NCBI RefSeq assembly: GCF_001898805.1
Contig: NZ_MKVJ01000021.1
Span: 645,669-709,124 of the forward strand
Length of the DNA stretch: 63,456 bases
Direction: 5' to 3'
Source: Leifsonia sp. 71-9
Lineage (GTDB): Bacteria > Actinomycetota > Actinomycetes > Actinomycetales > Microbacteriaceae
Under the pieces are notes generated by a model, which was given only the letters and a program-made list of their open reading frames with translations, made no database searches and had not been told where the DNA came from. Each line of letters begins with the position of its first letter. The first letter of the stretch is position 1. The translations under genes were made by a program, and so were the position numbers. Of the stretch, positions 53,681 through 61,881 are shown piece by piece.

Positions 53681-54562
53681 ATGGATGTTCCCTTCGTCTG
53701 GATCGACGTCTTCGCCGAGCGCGCCCTCGCCGGCAACCCCCTCCCGCTCGTCCCCGACGCCGACGCGCTGAGCGACGAGCAGCTGCGCGCCATCGCCCGC
53801 GAGTTCAACCAGTCGGAGACGACGTTCCTCTGCCGCCCCACCGCGCCGGAGGCCGACGCGCGGCTGCGGTCCGTCACCCCGGCCGGTGTGGAGGTCGGGG
53901 GAGCGGGCCACAACGCGATGGGTGCGTGGATCTGGCTGGCCGGGAGCGGCCGGCTGGACCCCGGGCGCGACGCCTTCGTCCAGCAGATCGGCGACGACCT
54001 CCTGCCGCTGCGGGTCTCGACGGCGGACGGGGTCGTGCGGGTGACGATGGAGCAGTCGCCGCCGCGCTTCCCCGGCCGGTTCGCGGATCGGGAGGCGCTC
54101 GCCGCCGCCCTCGGCGTCGCAGCCGCCGGAGTCGCAGCCGATCGGCGACCCGAGGTCGGGGACACCGGCGCCGAGCACCTCCTGGTCCCGGCGACGACCC
54201 GGGAGGCGGTCGACGCGGCGGTCCCGGACCACGCCGCGCTGCGAGCCGTGCTGGCTGCCGCGGGTGCCGAGGGCTGCTACCTCTACACGACCGGCGTGGA
54301 TCCATCCTCGGGGACGCACGCGTACGCCCGCTTCTTCAACCCGACCGTCGGGATCGCCGAGGACCCGGCCACGGGCACCGCGGCCGGACCGCTGGCAGCG
54401 CTCCTCGTCCGCGACGGCCTCGCCGCCGCCGGCTCCCCGGTCGTGATCGAGCAGGGCCGCTCGATGGGCCGACCCAGCCGGATCGTCGTGACGGTCGACG
54501 GCGACCGCGTCGCCCTCACCGGGTCCGGTGTCGTGGCGGCGGCGGGGACGCTGTTCCTCTGA
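53681..54562 (+). CDS. PhzF-family isomerase-like protein
   Basis: 293 aa. FVWIDVFAERALAGNPLPLV opens the fold, AREFNQSETTFLCRP carries the catalytic Glu (residues about 42-50), and VGGAGHNAMGAWIWLAG and EDPATGTAAGPLAALLV are the two diaminopimelate-epimerase-like signatures. Here GGAGHN stands where most PhzF proteins have CGHAT. There are no phenazine genes nearby, so the physiological substrate is unknown. ATG 53681 gives the family N-terminus. Confidence 0.85.
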   Translation: MDVPFVWIDVFAERALAGNPLPLVPDADALSDEQLRAIAREFNQSETTFLCRPTAPEADARLRSVTPAGVEVGGAGHNAMGAWIWLAGSGRLDPGRDAFVQQIGDDLLPLRVSTADGVVRVTMEQSPPRFPGRFADREALAAALGVAAAGVAADRRPEVGDTGAEHLLVPATTREAVDAAVPDHAALRAVLAAAGAEGCYLYTTGVDPSSGTHAYARFFNPTVGIAEDPATGTAAGPLAALLVRDGLAAAGSPVVIEQGRSMGRPSRIVVTVDGDRVALTGSGVVAAAGTLFL

Positions 54563-54620
54563 GGTCTGCTCTCAGAGACCCGGAGAGAGGCAGGACGTGT
54601 CGCCGCCGCTCATCCCGCGG

Positions 54621-55436
54621 CTACCCATCTGCCCGGAGGCCGGCATCGAGTTCGTCGAGCAGGCTTTTCTGGGCGACGGGCGAAAGCATCGTGGACCAGA
54701 GGATCTCTCCGGGTGCAGGATCCAGGTTCAGGTTCGGTCCGGGCTCCGGGAGCCAGTCGTCCGCCGTGAGCCCGTCGAACGCCGATAGCAGCAGGGCGAA
54801 GAGCTTCGGATCTGTCACACCTGTCGAACCGATCGCCAGATACACCTGACCGTCGTCGAGCATTCGAATGCGGACGCGCACATCCGTCGGGCCGGCGGTG
54901 AATCCGTGCACCTCGCCGTGACGCATCGACATCGCCGCTGCCCTGCGCACGACAGGCGGTATCGCGGTGCTGAGGGCGAGGGCCAGCTCTGCCTCGAGCC
55001 GTCGGAGGTCCCACCGCGCCGGGAGCAGGAAGTCCGACGAGCAGCTGTTCGGGCCGCTGGCATGCGCTTCGACGTCGAGCCGGGCGTAGAAGTCGCGCTG
55101 AGGCGAGTCGTTCTGGCGAGGGCCGGCGGCGGTGAGCCACCACCACGCGTCGTCCGCATCCAGGAGCGCGCGAGTGTGCTCGTCGACGCCCGCGCGGACG
55201 TCGCCCACCGCCCCTCGCCAGCTCCCCGTCTTCACCTTGAACCACACGCGGTCGGTGAGCGAGCGTATGCGCTCGGCGGCGTTGTCCGAGGCAAGCATCG
55301 GAAGCGACTGAGCACGAACGACGAGCGGGTGCTCCAACTCGCTCAGTGGAATGTCGAGGGTGGGCGGCGGGACGTCCATCTCATTCAGGGCGCGCTTTGT
55401 CGGGCGAACGAGAGCCGGTTCGTGCATGGAGGTCAC
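54621..55436 (-). CDS. 271-aa protein, candidate toxin of an RHH toxin-antitoxin pair
   Basis: Mainly alpha/beta and soluble. Conserved-looking blocks are RIRSLTDRVWFKVKTGSWRG (near residue 56-76), DADDAWWWLTAAG near 93, RRLEAELALALSTAIPPVVR near 155 and an acidic Pro-rich part EPGPNLNLDPAPGE near 240. Its GTG overlaps the stop of a small ribbon-helix-helix gene upstream (GTGA). That arrangement is typical of antitoxin then toxin. I recognise no RNase, kinase or nucleotidyltransferase motif. The toxin role is inferred from gene order only. Confidence 0.6.
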   Translation of the reverse strand: MTSMHEPALVRPTKRALNEMDVPPPTLDIPLSELEHPLVVRAQSLPMLASDNAAERIRSLTDRVWFKVKTGSWRGAVGDVRAGVDEHTRALLDADDAWWWLTAAGPRQNDSPQRDFYARLDVEAHASGPNSCSSDFLLPARWDLRRLEAELALALSTAIPPVVRRAAAMSMRHGEVHGFTAGPTDVRVRIRMLDDGQVYLAIGSTGVTDPKLFALLLSAFDGLTADDWLPEPGPNLNLDPAPGEILWSTMLSPVAQKSLLDELDAGLRADG

Positions 55437-55699
55437 TCCGCGGGCAGGCCACCGAGCTCATCGAGCTCTGCTGCATCCATTCCGGTCAGCATGGAGACGG
55501 TCGCCACCCTCGAGCCGTCCAGGCGCGCGAGGGACTCCGTGATCGCGTCGTTGATCTCAGCCCGGTGAGCGTCGACGTATTCGCGGACCGCATCGCTCAC
55601 GACGTCCTTCTTCGTGCGACCGAGGAAGTGGGCTGCGTCGCTGATCAGGCGATCGGTGGCCGCGTCGACTTTCACCGGACTCTGCGCTGTGGTGGACAT
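55433..55699 (-). CDS. Ribbon-helix-helix antitoxin-like protein
   Basis: 88 aa. VKVDAATDRLISDAAHFLGRTKKDVVSDAVREYVDAHR (residues about 9-46) is an RHH_1-type DNA-binding domain. The remainder is acidic (MDAAELDELGGLPAE) and could bind a partner. It is the first gene of a two-gene operon with the 271-aa protein. ATG 55699 has GAGAGGTGAAG upstream. A GGTAC/GTACC repeat overlaps the promoter, as expected for autoregulation. Confidence 0.72.
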   Translation of the reverse strand: MSTTAQSPVKVDAATDRLISDAAHFLGRTKKDVVSDAVREYVDAHRAEINDAITESLARLDGSRVATVSMLTGMDAAELDELGGLPAE

Positions 55700-55718
55700 C
55701 TTCACCTCTCCATGGAAC

Positions 55719-55752
55719 GGTACCAAAGTACCTTAGTAGCGCTTGCTGACAA
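55719..55752 (-). promoter_or_regulatory. Promoter and operator of the RHH pair
   Basis: On the minus strand TTGTCA (55752-55747), 16 bases and TACTTT (55730-55725) form a promoter. GGTAC-CAAA-GTACC (55719-55732) is a perfect inverted repeat over the -10. A related half TAAGGTAC follows at its edge. Confidence 0.55.
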
Positions 55753-55860
55753 ATGGCTGGATCATTCGCGATCTGGTTCCGGACCTCCGCAAACTGCCTC
55801 TTCGGTGCCGCGGGTCCTCCTGCATACGCTGGCCCCAGGTGGCCACGCGTCGGAGGTGGG

Positions 55861-57162
55861 ATGTCCGGGATCCAGGATCGAGTCCGAGGCGCGCTGGTGG
55901 CGCTCATCAAGCCGCCGCCGGAGCGACTGCCGCTCGCCGCCGAGATCGGGGTCCCCGAGATGGTCGGTGCGCTCGGTCCGGCGCTCCTGTCCTCGTCGCA
56001 GGCCACGAGCGACGTCCAGGAGACGCTGGAGCGGGTGGCCGCCGCGTACGAGCGGCCCGACCTGCGTGTCTTCGTCCTCCCCACCCTGGTGATCGTCGAG
56101 GACCCCGGCGTCGTGCCGTCCCACACCGCGATCTATCCCGCGAACAACCAGCAGCTCCGGCTGGATCAGGCAGGCGCGGTCGACCACGTGGTGCGGCACG
56201 CGGCGGCGCACCGCGACGAGCCGAACGCCGTGGTGGCGGAGATCCGGCGGATCGAGGACAGGCCGCCGCGGTTCGGTGCCGCGCTGACGATCTTCGGTCA
56301 CCTCCTCCTGACGCTCGGCTTCGGGCTGGTGCTCAACCCGACCGTGGCCGCGCTGCCCGTCTACGCCGTCCTGGGCGCGATCGTCGGCACGATCGTGACG
56401 TTCGGGACCCGGATGCCGACGCTCTCGCTCATCCTTCCGGTGTTCACGGCGTTCGTCGTCACCCTCGTCACGTCGTACGCGGCAGACGCGTTCATCCACG
56501 ACGACGTGCTCCGGCTCGTCGCGCCCGCGCTGGTCAGCTTCCTCCCGGGCCTCACCCTGACCATCGCGGCCGTCGAATTGACCAGCGGGCAGGTGATGGC
56601 CGGGGCGAGCCGCCTGGTCTACGGGATCGCCCGGCTCGCGCTCCTCGCGTTCGGGGTGTTCGCCGCGATCGTGGTCACGGGTCACCCGGCCCAGGTGGAT
56701 GTGCACGCCCACCAGCTCGGCGGCTGGGCGCCGTGGGTCGGCATCCTCCTGGTCAGTGTCGGCTACTACTTCTTCTCCGCGGCACCCAGGCGCTCCCTCG
56801 TCTGGATCCTCTACGCGCTCGTCGTCGCGTACGCGGCCCAGCTGCTCGGAAACCTGCTGCTCGGGCCGGAGCTGTCCGGCCTCGTCGGCGCGGCCATCGT
56901 CGTCCCCGCGGTCTACCTGGCGGCGCGCATCCCCGCCGCACCACCGGTGGCGATCATGCTGACCTGCGCGTACTGGCTGCTCGTGCCGGGAGCGATGGGG
57001 TTCATCGGCCTCAGTGAGGCCGCAGCCGGCGCCGCGGGCGCGACCAACCTGATCCTGCAGACCTTCGGCTCGCTGATCGCGATCGCCACCGGGATGCTCA
57101 TCGGCGCCGGCGTGAGCCGCGACGCCACCGCCGTCGCCCGCGGGTGGCGGCAGCCCGGATAG
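55861..57162 (+). CDS. ThrE-family threonine/serine exporter
   Basis: 433 aa. A soluble N-terminal part with DVQETLERVAAAYERPDLRVFVLPTLVIVED and PANNQQLRLDQAG is the DUF1212 region. About ten helices follow, including FLPGLTLTIAAVELTSGQVMAGASRLVYG (near 235-263), the conserved exporter core, and the C-terminal DUF3815-type half. The protein resembles Corynebacterium ThrE and should export Thr, Ser or related compounds. ATG 55861 has GGAGGTGGG upstream. Confidence 0.85.
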   Translation: MSGIQDRVRGALVALIKPPPERLPLAAEIGVPEMVGALGPALLSSSQATSDVQETLERVAAAYERPDLRVFVLPTLVIVEDPGVVPSHTAIYPANNQQLRLDQAGAVDHVVRHAAAHRDEPNAVVAEIRRIEDRPPRFGAALTIFGHLLLTLGFGLVLNPTVAALPVYAVLGAIVGTIVTFGTRMPTLSLILPVFTAFVVTLVTSYAADAFIHDDVLRLVAPALVSFLPGLTLTIAAVELTSGQVMAGASRLVYGIARLALLAFGVFAAIVVTGHPAQVDVHAHQLGGWAPWVGILLVSVGYYFFSAAPRRSLVWILYALVVAYAAQLLGNLLLGPELSGLVGAAIVVPAVYLAARIPAAPPVAIMLTCAYWLLVPGAMGFIGLSEAAAGAAGATNLILQTFGSLIAIATGMLIGAGVSRDATAVARGWRQPG

Positions 57163-57172
57163 GGTTTCCTCC

Positions 57173-58114
57173 ATGCCCGCACCCCAGTTCGTCCACCTCG
57201 ATTGCGACACCGGCATCGACGACGCCCTCACGATCGCCCACCTCCTCGCCCGCCCGCACGTGCGGCTCGTCGGCGTGAGCACGGTGAGCGGCAACACGAC
57301 GGCGGCGCAGGCGGCGGCCAACACGCTGGGGCTGCTCGCGCTGGCCGGGGCCGAGGGCATCCCCGTCGCCGTCGGCGAGCACCACCCCCTCGCGGGCGAG
57401 TTCCACGGCGGGGCGCCGCACGTGCACGGGGGCAACGGGATCGGCGACGTGACCCTCCCGGAGTCGGCGCAGCCCGTCAGCGACCTCACCGGGCCAGAAC
57501 TGCTGATCGCGTCGGTGCGGGATCGGCCCGGCGAGGTGGACGTGCTGGCGATCGGGCCGCTCACGAACCTGGCGAAGGCGCTGGAGCTCGAGCCGGAGCT
57601 GCCGCGGCTGGCCAGGAGCCTCACCGTCATGGGCGGTGCCGTGTGGGTGCCGGGCAACATCACGCCGGCCGCCGAGGCGAACATCCACAACGATCCGGAG
57701 GCGGCCGTCGCCGTGTTCGCCGCGGACTGGCGGATCACCCTCGTGCCGCTCGACGTGACGCTGCAGCACGGTTTCGACGCGGAGGCCCAGCGGGCCCTCG
57801 CCGAGGCGGGCACCGACTACCACTCCGCGCTCGCGGCGATGCTCGACCGGTACCTCGACTTCTACGCCACCGTCTCGACCGTGCGGCGTGCGGCCCTCCA
57901 CGACCCGCTGGCCTCGATGATCGTGACGGGGGACAGCATCCCGAGCGAGGTGCGCGCCACGGCTCTCGCGGTGGACACGTCGCGGGAGGCGACCCGCGGG
58001 CGCACGACGGCGGTCGACAGCGGCCCGACGAACATCGACGTCGTCACCGTCGTCGACGGCGACGCCGCTCCCGTGCTCCTGGCGCAGCTGCTCTCGCGCG
58101 CACCCCGACGCTGA
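57173..58114 (+). CDS. Nucleoside hydrolase (IunH type)
   Basis: 313 aa. VHLDCDTGIDDALTIAHLL (residues 7-25) is the calcium-binding DxDxxxDD signature, here DCDTGIDD. GNTTAAQAAANT, HGGNGIGDV, and LAIGPLTNLAKAL follow, and VMGGAVWVPGNITPAAEANIHNDPEAA near 158 completes the site. It splits nucleosides into base and ribose for salvage. ATG lies seven bases after TAGGGT, whose TAG is also the stop of the ThrE-like gene, so it may start a leaderless message of its own. Confidence 0.93.
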   Translation: MPAPQFVHLDCDTGIDDALTIAHLLARPHVRLVGVSTVSGNTTAAQAAANTLGLLALAGAEGIPVAVGEHHPLAGEFHGGAPHVHGGNGIGDVTLPESAQPVSDLTGPELLIASVRDRPGEVDVLAIGPLTNLAKALELEPELPRLARSLTVMGGAVWVPGNITPAAEANIHNDPEAAVAVFAADWRITLVPLDVTLQHGFDAEAQRALAEAGTDYHSALAAMLDRYLDFYATVSTVRRAALHDPLASMIVTGDSIPSEVRATALAVDTSREATRGRTTAVDSGPTNIDVVTVVDGDAAPVLLAQLLSRAPRR

Positions 58115-58200
58115 GTTCCGCCGGACCGCTGGTCGGCGGCGCCCGGCTGGCGCATACTCGTCAGGGAGCCGGTACTGCTGCCGGCCGAGAGGGGACGAAC

Positions 58201-58692
58201 ATGCAGACGTCGCGCGACTCGATCCGGAGGATGATCCTCGAGGAGATCGGGCAGACGGCCCTCGACGGTGTCCCGTCGACGTTCCTCGGCTCGATCGTGA
58301 CCGGGGTCGCGCTCGCCATCGGCGAGAGCGAGCTGAACTACCTCGGCGCCAGCAGCCAGACGAAGGGGGAGCTCGTGCGCGTGCGGGTCGGCGCCTTCAC
58401 CAGCGGCACGGTGACGACGATCGACGCGGTCTACTCCCTCCCGAGCCGCAACACCGACGTGACGACCCGCGTCCACCGGCGCGGCGACCTCGAGCGGCTC
58501 GAGATCTCGGGAGGCGTGCCCTCCCTCGGCGCGGACGACACGGCCGAATGGCCCGGCCGGTTCACGGTGCGGGCGCTCTACCGCGACGGCCTCGAGCTCA
58601 TCATCCCGATGAGCGAGGCGAACACGCCGCACAAGCGCAGCTCGGTCTGGACGATCTTCACCGCGCTGCGGGAGGACCTCGCCAAGCGATGA
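58201..58692 (+). CDS. Hypothetical protein, 163 aa
   Basis: ATG 58201 follows GAGAGGGGACGAAC. The protein begins with a helical MQTSRDSIRRMILEEIGQTAL and then a hydrophobic segment (TFLGSIVTGVALAIGESEL) and a beta-rich body (ELVRVRVGAFTSGTVTTIDAVYSLPS). The end has WTIFTALREDLAKR. No family recognised. The middle hydrophobic stretch is too short and interrupted to be a sure membrane helix. It is convergent with the Lrp-like gene, with a strong hairpin between. Confidence 0.6.
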   Translation: MQTSRDSIRRMILEEIGQTALDGVPSTFLGSIVTGVALAIGESELNYLGASSQTKGELVRVRVGAFTSGTVTTIDAVYSLPSRNTDVTTRVHRRGDLERLEISGGVPSLGADDTAEWPGRFTVRALYRDGLELIIPMSEANTPHKRSSVWTIFTALREDLAKR

Positions 58693-58700
58693 CCGCACCG

Positions 58701-58722
58701 GCGCCGGCCTGGTCGCCGGCGC
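58701..58722. terminator. Bidirectional hairpin between convergent genes
   Basis: GCGCCGGC-CTGGTC-GCCGGCGC, eight perfect GC pairs with a six-base loop, lies in the 36-base gap between two stop codons. No T-run on either side, as is common in actinobacteria. Confidence 0.55.
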
Positions 58723-58728
58723 GAGTGG

Positions 58729-59190
58729 TCAGGGCCGCAGCGGCATCGAGCGCCCGGAGACCACGTTCTTCATGACGAGCGTCGTCTCGAGCCGGAGGAC
58801 TCCCGGGAGGTTCGAGAGCGTCTCGTCGTAGAGCTCCTGGAACGCGGTGAGATCGCGGCACACGACGCGCAGCAGGTAGTCGGGGTCGCCGAACAGCCGC
58901 TGCGCCTGGAGCACCGCGGGCACCTCCGCGACCGCGACCTCGAACGCCTCGATGGTCGCCTTGTCCGTCACGCGCATCGTCGCGAAGAGGAGGGTCTCGA
59001 AGCCGAAGCCGAGCAGCTGGAGGTCGACGTCGGCGTGGTAGCCGGAGATGACGCCGTCGGCCTCGAGCGTGCGGAGGCGGCGGTGCGCGGGGGAGGTGCT
59101 GAGGTTGACGCGCTCGGCGAGCTCGGTGATGCTGAGCCGCCCATCCTGCTGCAGCTCGGCAAGAATCTTCCAGTCGATCGCGTCTATCAC
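58729..59190 (-). CDS. Lrp/AsnC-family regulator
   Basis: 153 aa. HTH: DAIDWKILAELQQDGRLSITELAERVNLSTSPAHRRLRTLEADGVISGY (split; residues 3-51). The C-terminal RAM domain has LLFATMRVTDKATIEAFEVAVAEVP, GDPDYLLRVVCRDLTAFQELYDETLSNLPGV. It is divergent from a LysE-type exporter, the standard layout where amino-acid binding switches on export. GTG start with GGAAGGAA upstream. A TTCCAC-N15-GTGGAA repeat lies in the gap (59199-59225). Confidence 0.92.
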   Translation of the reverse strand: MIDAIDWKILAELQQDGRLSITELAERVNLSTSPAHRRLRTLEADGVISGYHADVDLQLLGFGFETLLFATMRVTDKATIEAFEVAVAEVPAVLQAQRLFGDPDYLLRVVCRDLTAFQELYDETLSNLPGVLRLETTLVMKNVVSGRSMPLRP

Positions 59191-59198
59191 GATATTCC

Positions 59199-59225
59199 TT
59201 CCACACGACGAGGGCGCACGTGGAA
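59199..59225. promoter_or_regulatory. Inverted repeat between Lrp-like and LysE-like genes
   Basis: TTCCAC-N15-GTGGAA, perfect six-base arms, lies 9 bases upstream of the Lrp-like start in a 106-base divergent gap. It is a candidate Lrp-type operator; the spacing is wide and the assignment tentative. Confidence 0.35.
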
Positions 59226-59296
59226 ACTACAGGACCACTTTGCGCCGCATCCACTCTAATCTTCCCCCGACACAGAGATTCGGGAAGGGATGGAGC

Positions 59297-59935
59297 ATGT
59301 CGGGATCGGCGATCGTGGCGTTCGGGGGCATCTCGCTGCTCTTCATCCTCACCCCCGGGGCGGACTGGGCGTACGCGATCTCGGGCGGCCTGAAGCGCCG
59401 CGTCGTGCCCGCCGTCAGCGGCCTCCTCCTCGGCCATGTGGTCGTGCTCGCGATCGTCGCGGCCGGGGTGGGGGCGCTCATCGGCCGGTTCCCGATGGCG
59501 CTGACCGGGCTGACGCTGGCCGGGGCGGCCTACCTGCTGTGGCTGGGCTGGGGCGTGCTGCGCAGCTCGTCGGCCCCGCGTGCGGGCGAGGGCGCCGACG
59601 ACGGCACCGCCCGGAGCTGGGTCGCACGCGGATTCGCGGTGAGCGGTCTCAACCCGAAGCTGCTCCTGCTGACCCTGGCGGTGCTGCCGCCGTTCACCTC
59701 GGCAGCGGGGCCGTGGCCGGTGGGGCTGCAGATCGTGGTGCTCGGCGCCGTGCACGTCGTCAACTGCGCGATCGTCTACTTCGCGGTGGGATTCGCCGCG
59801 AGGCGGGTGCTGTCGGCTCGTCCGATCGCGGCGCGCATCGTCTCCCGCGTGTCGGGCTTCGCGATGATCGCGATCGGCGTCTTCCTCGTCGCCGAGCGCG
59901 TCGCCCACGTGGTGTCGCCGTCCGCGTTCGCGTGA
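59297..59935 (+). CDS. LysE/RhtB-family amino acid exporter
   Basis: 212 aa with about six helices. FILTPGADWAYAISGGLKRR (residues about 16-35) is the LysE-family PGP-like signature, followed by GLLLGHVVVLAIVAAGVGAL, LAGAAYLLWLGWGVLRS and NPKLLLLTLAVLPPF. It should export an amino acid or homoserine-lactone-like compound under control of the divergent Lrp-type regulator. ATG 59297 has GGGAAGGGATGG upstream. Confidence 0.9.
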   Translation: MSGSAIVAFGGISLLFILTPGADWAYAISGGLKRRVVPAVSGLLLGHVVVLAIVAAGVGALIGRFPMALTGLTLAGAAYLLWLGWGVLRSSSAPRAGEGADDGTARSWVARGFAVSGLNPKLLLLTLAVLPPFTSAAGPWPVGLQIVVLGAVHVVNCAIVYFAVGFAARRVLSARPIAARIVSRVSGFAMIAIGVFLVAERVAHVVSPSAFA

Positions 59936-59938
59936 CGG

Positions 59939-60730
59939 TCAGGCAGCGACGGCGCCGAGGTACTCCTCCCACGTGCCCGTTCCGCGGTCGGCGCCGGGTC
60001 CTGCCAGGTTCTCGCCGTTCCGGTAGGCCCGGCCGAGCGCGCCGGGGAGGCCGAAGCGCAGCTGGGGATGCGCGCGCCCGGGCAGCGTGCGGATCAGCTC
60101 CTCCAGGGTGCGCACCTGCGGCCCGGCGAGATCGGCGACGCGGCCCTGGGGAGGCTGCCCTGCGAGTTCCGCGAGACGTTGCGCGACATCCTCCACGGCG
60201 ACGGACTCGACCCGGACATCCCGCATGACCGGCACGATCGGCAGCCGCGCCATCCCTCCGGCCATCGTGCGGGCGAAGCTGTGGAACTGGGTGGCGCGCA
60301 GCACGGTCCACGGCACCCCGGACGCGGCGACGATGCGCTCCGACGCGGCCTTGCGGCGGAAGTAGCCGATCGGCATGCGGTCGGCGCCGATCACCGAGAT
60401 CAGGATCAGGTGCCCGACGCCCGCTGCACGGGCGGCCTCCGCGACGTGCTGCGTCCCGACGTCGTCGCCCTTCGGGCCGCCGGCGAGGTGCAGCACGACG
60501 TCCGCGCCGGTCACGGCCTCGGCGAGGCCGGTGCCCGCCACGGTGTCGCCGACGACGTACTCGATGCGCTCGACGCGCTCGACCGGCGAGGCGCTGAGCG
60601 ACCCCGGGTCCGGCGCCGGCCGGCCGTGGCGGCTCAGCACGCGGAGGTGCCGGCCGGGCGCCGCGAGCAGCGGAACGACATGCCGGCCGAGTTCGCCGGT
60701 GCCGCCGGTCACGAGGATGGTGTTGGTCAT
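59939..60730 (-). CDS. NmrA-like NAD(P)-binding protein, target of the ECF41-like sigma factor
   Basis: 263 aa, atypical extended SDR. ILVTGGTGELGRHVVPLL (residues 5-22) is the nucleotide motif. ISVIGADRMPIGYFRRKAASERIVAASGVPWTVLRATQFH carries the NmrA-type YxxxK-like stretch (YFRRK). The C-terminal part resembles sugar-nucleotide or quinone-type oxidoreductases. Its promoter has CGTCACA-N16-CGTC, the ECF41 pattern. ECF41 sigma factors typically control one neighbouring oxidoreductase or epimerase, so this gene is the probable target. Confidence 0.87.
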   Translation of the reverse strand: MTNTILVTGGTGELGRHVVPLLAAPGRHLRVLSRHGRPAPDPGSLSASPVERVERIEYVVGDTVAGTGLAEAVTGADVVLHLAGGPKGDDVGTQHVAEAARAAGVGHLILISVIGADRMPIGYFRRKAASERIVAASGVPWTVLRATQFHSFARTMAGGMARLPIVPVMRDVRVESVAVEDVAQRLAELAGQPPQGRVADLAGPQVRTLEELIRTLPGRAHPQLRFGLPGALGRAYRNGENLAGPGADRGTGTWEEYLGAVAA

Positions 60731-60741
60731 GGTCGCTCCTT

Positions 60742-60768
60742 CGTCACATCGGGGCGCGCTGCCCCGTC
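60742..60768 (+). promoter_or_regulatory. ECF41-type promoter of the sigma-factor gene
   Basis: CGTCACA (60742-60748), 16 bases, CGTC (60765-60768). It matches the reported ECF41 pattern TGTCACA...CGTC except for the first base. Start would be near 60775, about 30 bases before the sigma ATG. Confidence 0.75.
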
Positions 60769-60777
60769 TACCTTCTG

Positions 60778-60804
60778 GACGGACGAACGAAGGAGAATGT
60801 GACG
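60778..60804 (-). promoter_or_regulatory. ECF41-type promoter of the NmrA-like gene
   Basis: On the minus strand CGTCACA (60804-60798), 16 bases, CGTC (60781-60778). Same boxes and same spacing as the opposite promoter. The -35 reaches to the base before the sigma ATG (60805). Confidence 0.75.
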
Positions 60805-61686
60805 ATGCCGATCGATGAGGATGTCCTGGCCGCGGCCTTCGAGCTGCGGCGGCCGCGACTGCGGGCCGTCGCGACCCGGCTGCTCGGGTCGACGGCGGAG
60901 GCCGACGACGTGCTGCAGGACGCCTGGCTCAAGCTCGCCCTCGCCGACGCGGACGGCGTCGACGATCTGGACGCGTGGCTGACCACGGTCGTCTCGCGGC
61001 TGAGCCTGGACGTGCTCCGCTCCGCCCGCGTCGTGAAGGCCGACCGGTGGAGCGTCGAGGCGTGGGAGGCCGCCCCGACCGGGCCCGACGAGGACCCGGC
61101 CGCGATCGCCGCGGGCAACGAGCGCGTCGCGGTCGCCCTGCTGACGGTGCTCGACCTCCTCTCGCCGGCGGAGCGGCTCGCCTTCGTTCTGCACGACGTG
61201 TTCGGGCAGCCGTTCGACGAGATCGCTCCGCTGGTGGGGCGCTCGCCCGCGGCCGCGCGACAGCTGGTGTCCCGGGCGCGACGGCGCGTGCGGGCCACGG
61301 AGGAGGCGCCGCGCGCGGACGGCCGTCGTGCCCGGACCGTCGTCGACGCGTGGCTGCGCGCCGTGCAGGAGGGCGACCTCGCCGCACTGCTCGCCCTGCT
61401 CGACGAGCGCGCCGTCCTCGACGCGGACGACGGATCCTCGACCGTGCGGCTCGACGGCGCCGCGCGGATCGCGGAGTCGGCGCGCACCGCGGCGCATCTC
61501 GCGTCGCACTCCCTCCCCGTGCTGATCGGCGGGCGCCCCGGCGTCGCGGCCGTGCTGCACGGCCGCGTCGTCTCGCTGATGGCCTTCGACCTCGGCGCGG
61601 ACGACCGGATCGTCGGCCTGGACGTCCTCGCCGACCCCCGCCGCCTCGCCGGCCTGGACGCGGGCACCCTCGCCGACGGCCGCTGA
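60805..61686 (+). CDS. ECF41/SigJ-like sigma factor with SnoaL-like C-terminal domain
   Basis: 293 aa. Sigma-2: RPRLRAVATRLLGSTAEADDVLQDAWLKL, LDAWLTTVVSRLSLDVLRSAR. Sigma-4: LLTVLDLLSPAERLAFVLHDVFGQPFDEIAPLVGRSPAAARQLVSRARRRV. A SnoaL-like regulatory domain follows (VVDAWLRAVQEGDLAALLALLDERAVL). The family's WLPEP linker and DGGGK motifs are not present in usual form (DADDGSS instead), so it is a variant. ATG 60805 is nine bases after AAGGAG; GTG 60799 is too close. Two mirror promoters upstream fit autoregulation. No anti-sigma gene is needed in this group. Confidence 0.88.
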   Translation: MPIDEDVLAAAFELRRPRLRAVATRLLGSTAEADDVLQDAWLKLALADADGVDDLDAWLTTVVSRLSLDVLRSARVVKADRWSVEAWEAAPTGPDEDPAAIAAGNERVAVALLTVLDLLSPAERLAFVLHDVFGQPFDEIAPLVGRSPAAARQLVSRARRRVRATEEAPRADGRRARTVVDAWLRAVQEGDLAALLALLDERAVLDADDGSSTVRLDGAARIAESARTAAHLASHSLPVLIGGRPGVAAVLHGRVVSLMAFDLGADDRIVGLDVLADPRRLAGLDAGTLADGR

Positions 61687-61692
61687 CCGCTG

Positions 61693-61708
61693 GACCCCGA
61701 ACGGGGTC
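61693..61708 (+). terminator. Hairpin after the sigma-factor gene
   Basis: ACCCCG/CGGGGT arms with a very short central AA, seven pairs when the outer G/C is counted, lies seven bases after the stop. Followed by a C/T-rich stretch. Plausible terminator. Confidence 0.4.
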
Positions 61709-61881
61709 GCCCGCTGCTCTTCCACCGGAACCACACCCTGGCGTACCCTGTCGATCACAACCGGGCCCAGACCCCGCTCGGGAGCGCACCGCGATCGTCC
61801 GGCTCATTCGCGCACGGGTTCAGCCGCCGACGCTCTCTTCGGCGTGCTCGCTCGCGGATCTCAGGAGTCGGAGGGGCTGGT

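Noticed and set aside
54562-54579. GGTCT...AGACC hairpin after the PhzF-like gene
   Set aside because: Only five pairs, competing foldings, and no T-run; too weak to call a terminator.
50546-54849. Very long open frames of more than 1200 codons on both strands over the catalase/phytochrome/PhzF region
   Set aside because: They run through several real genes in the wrong frame, are Arg/Pro/Ala-rich without family motifs, and arise from the high GC content.
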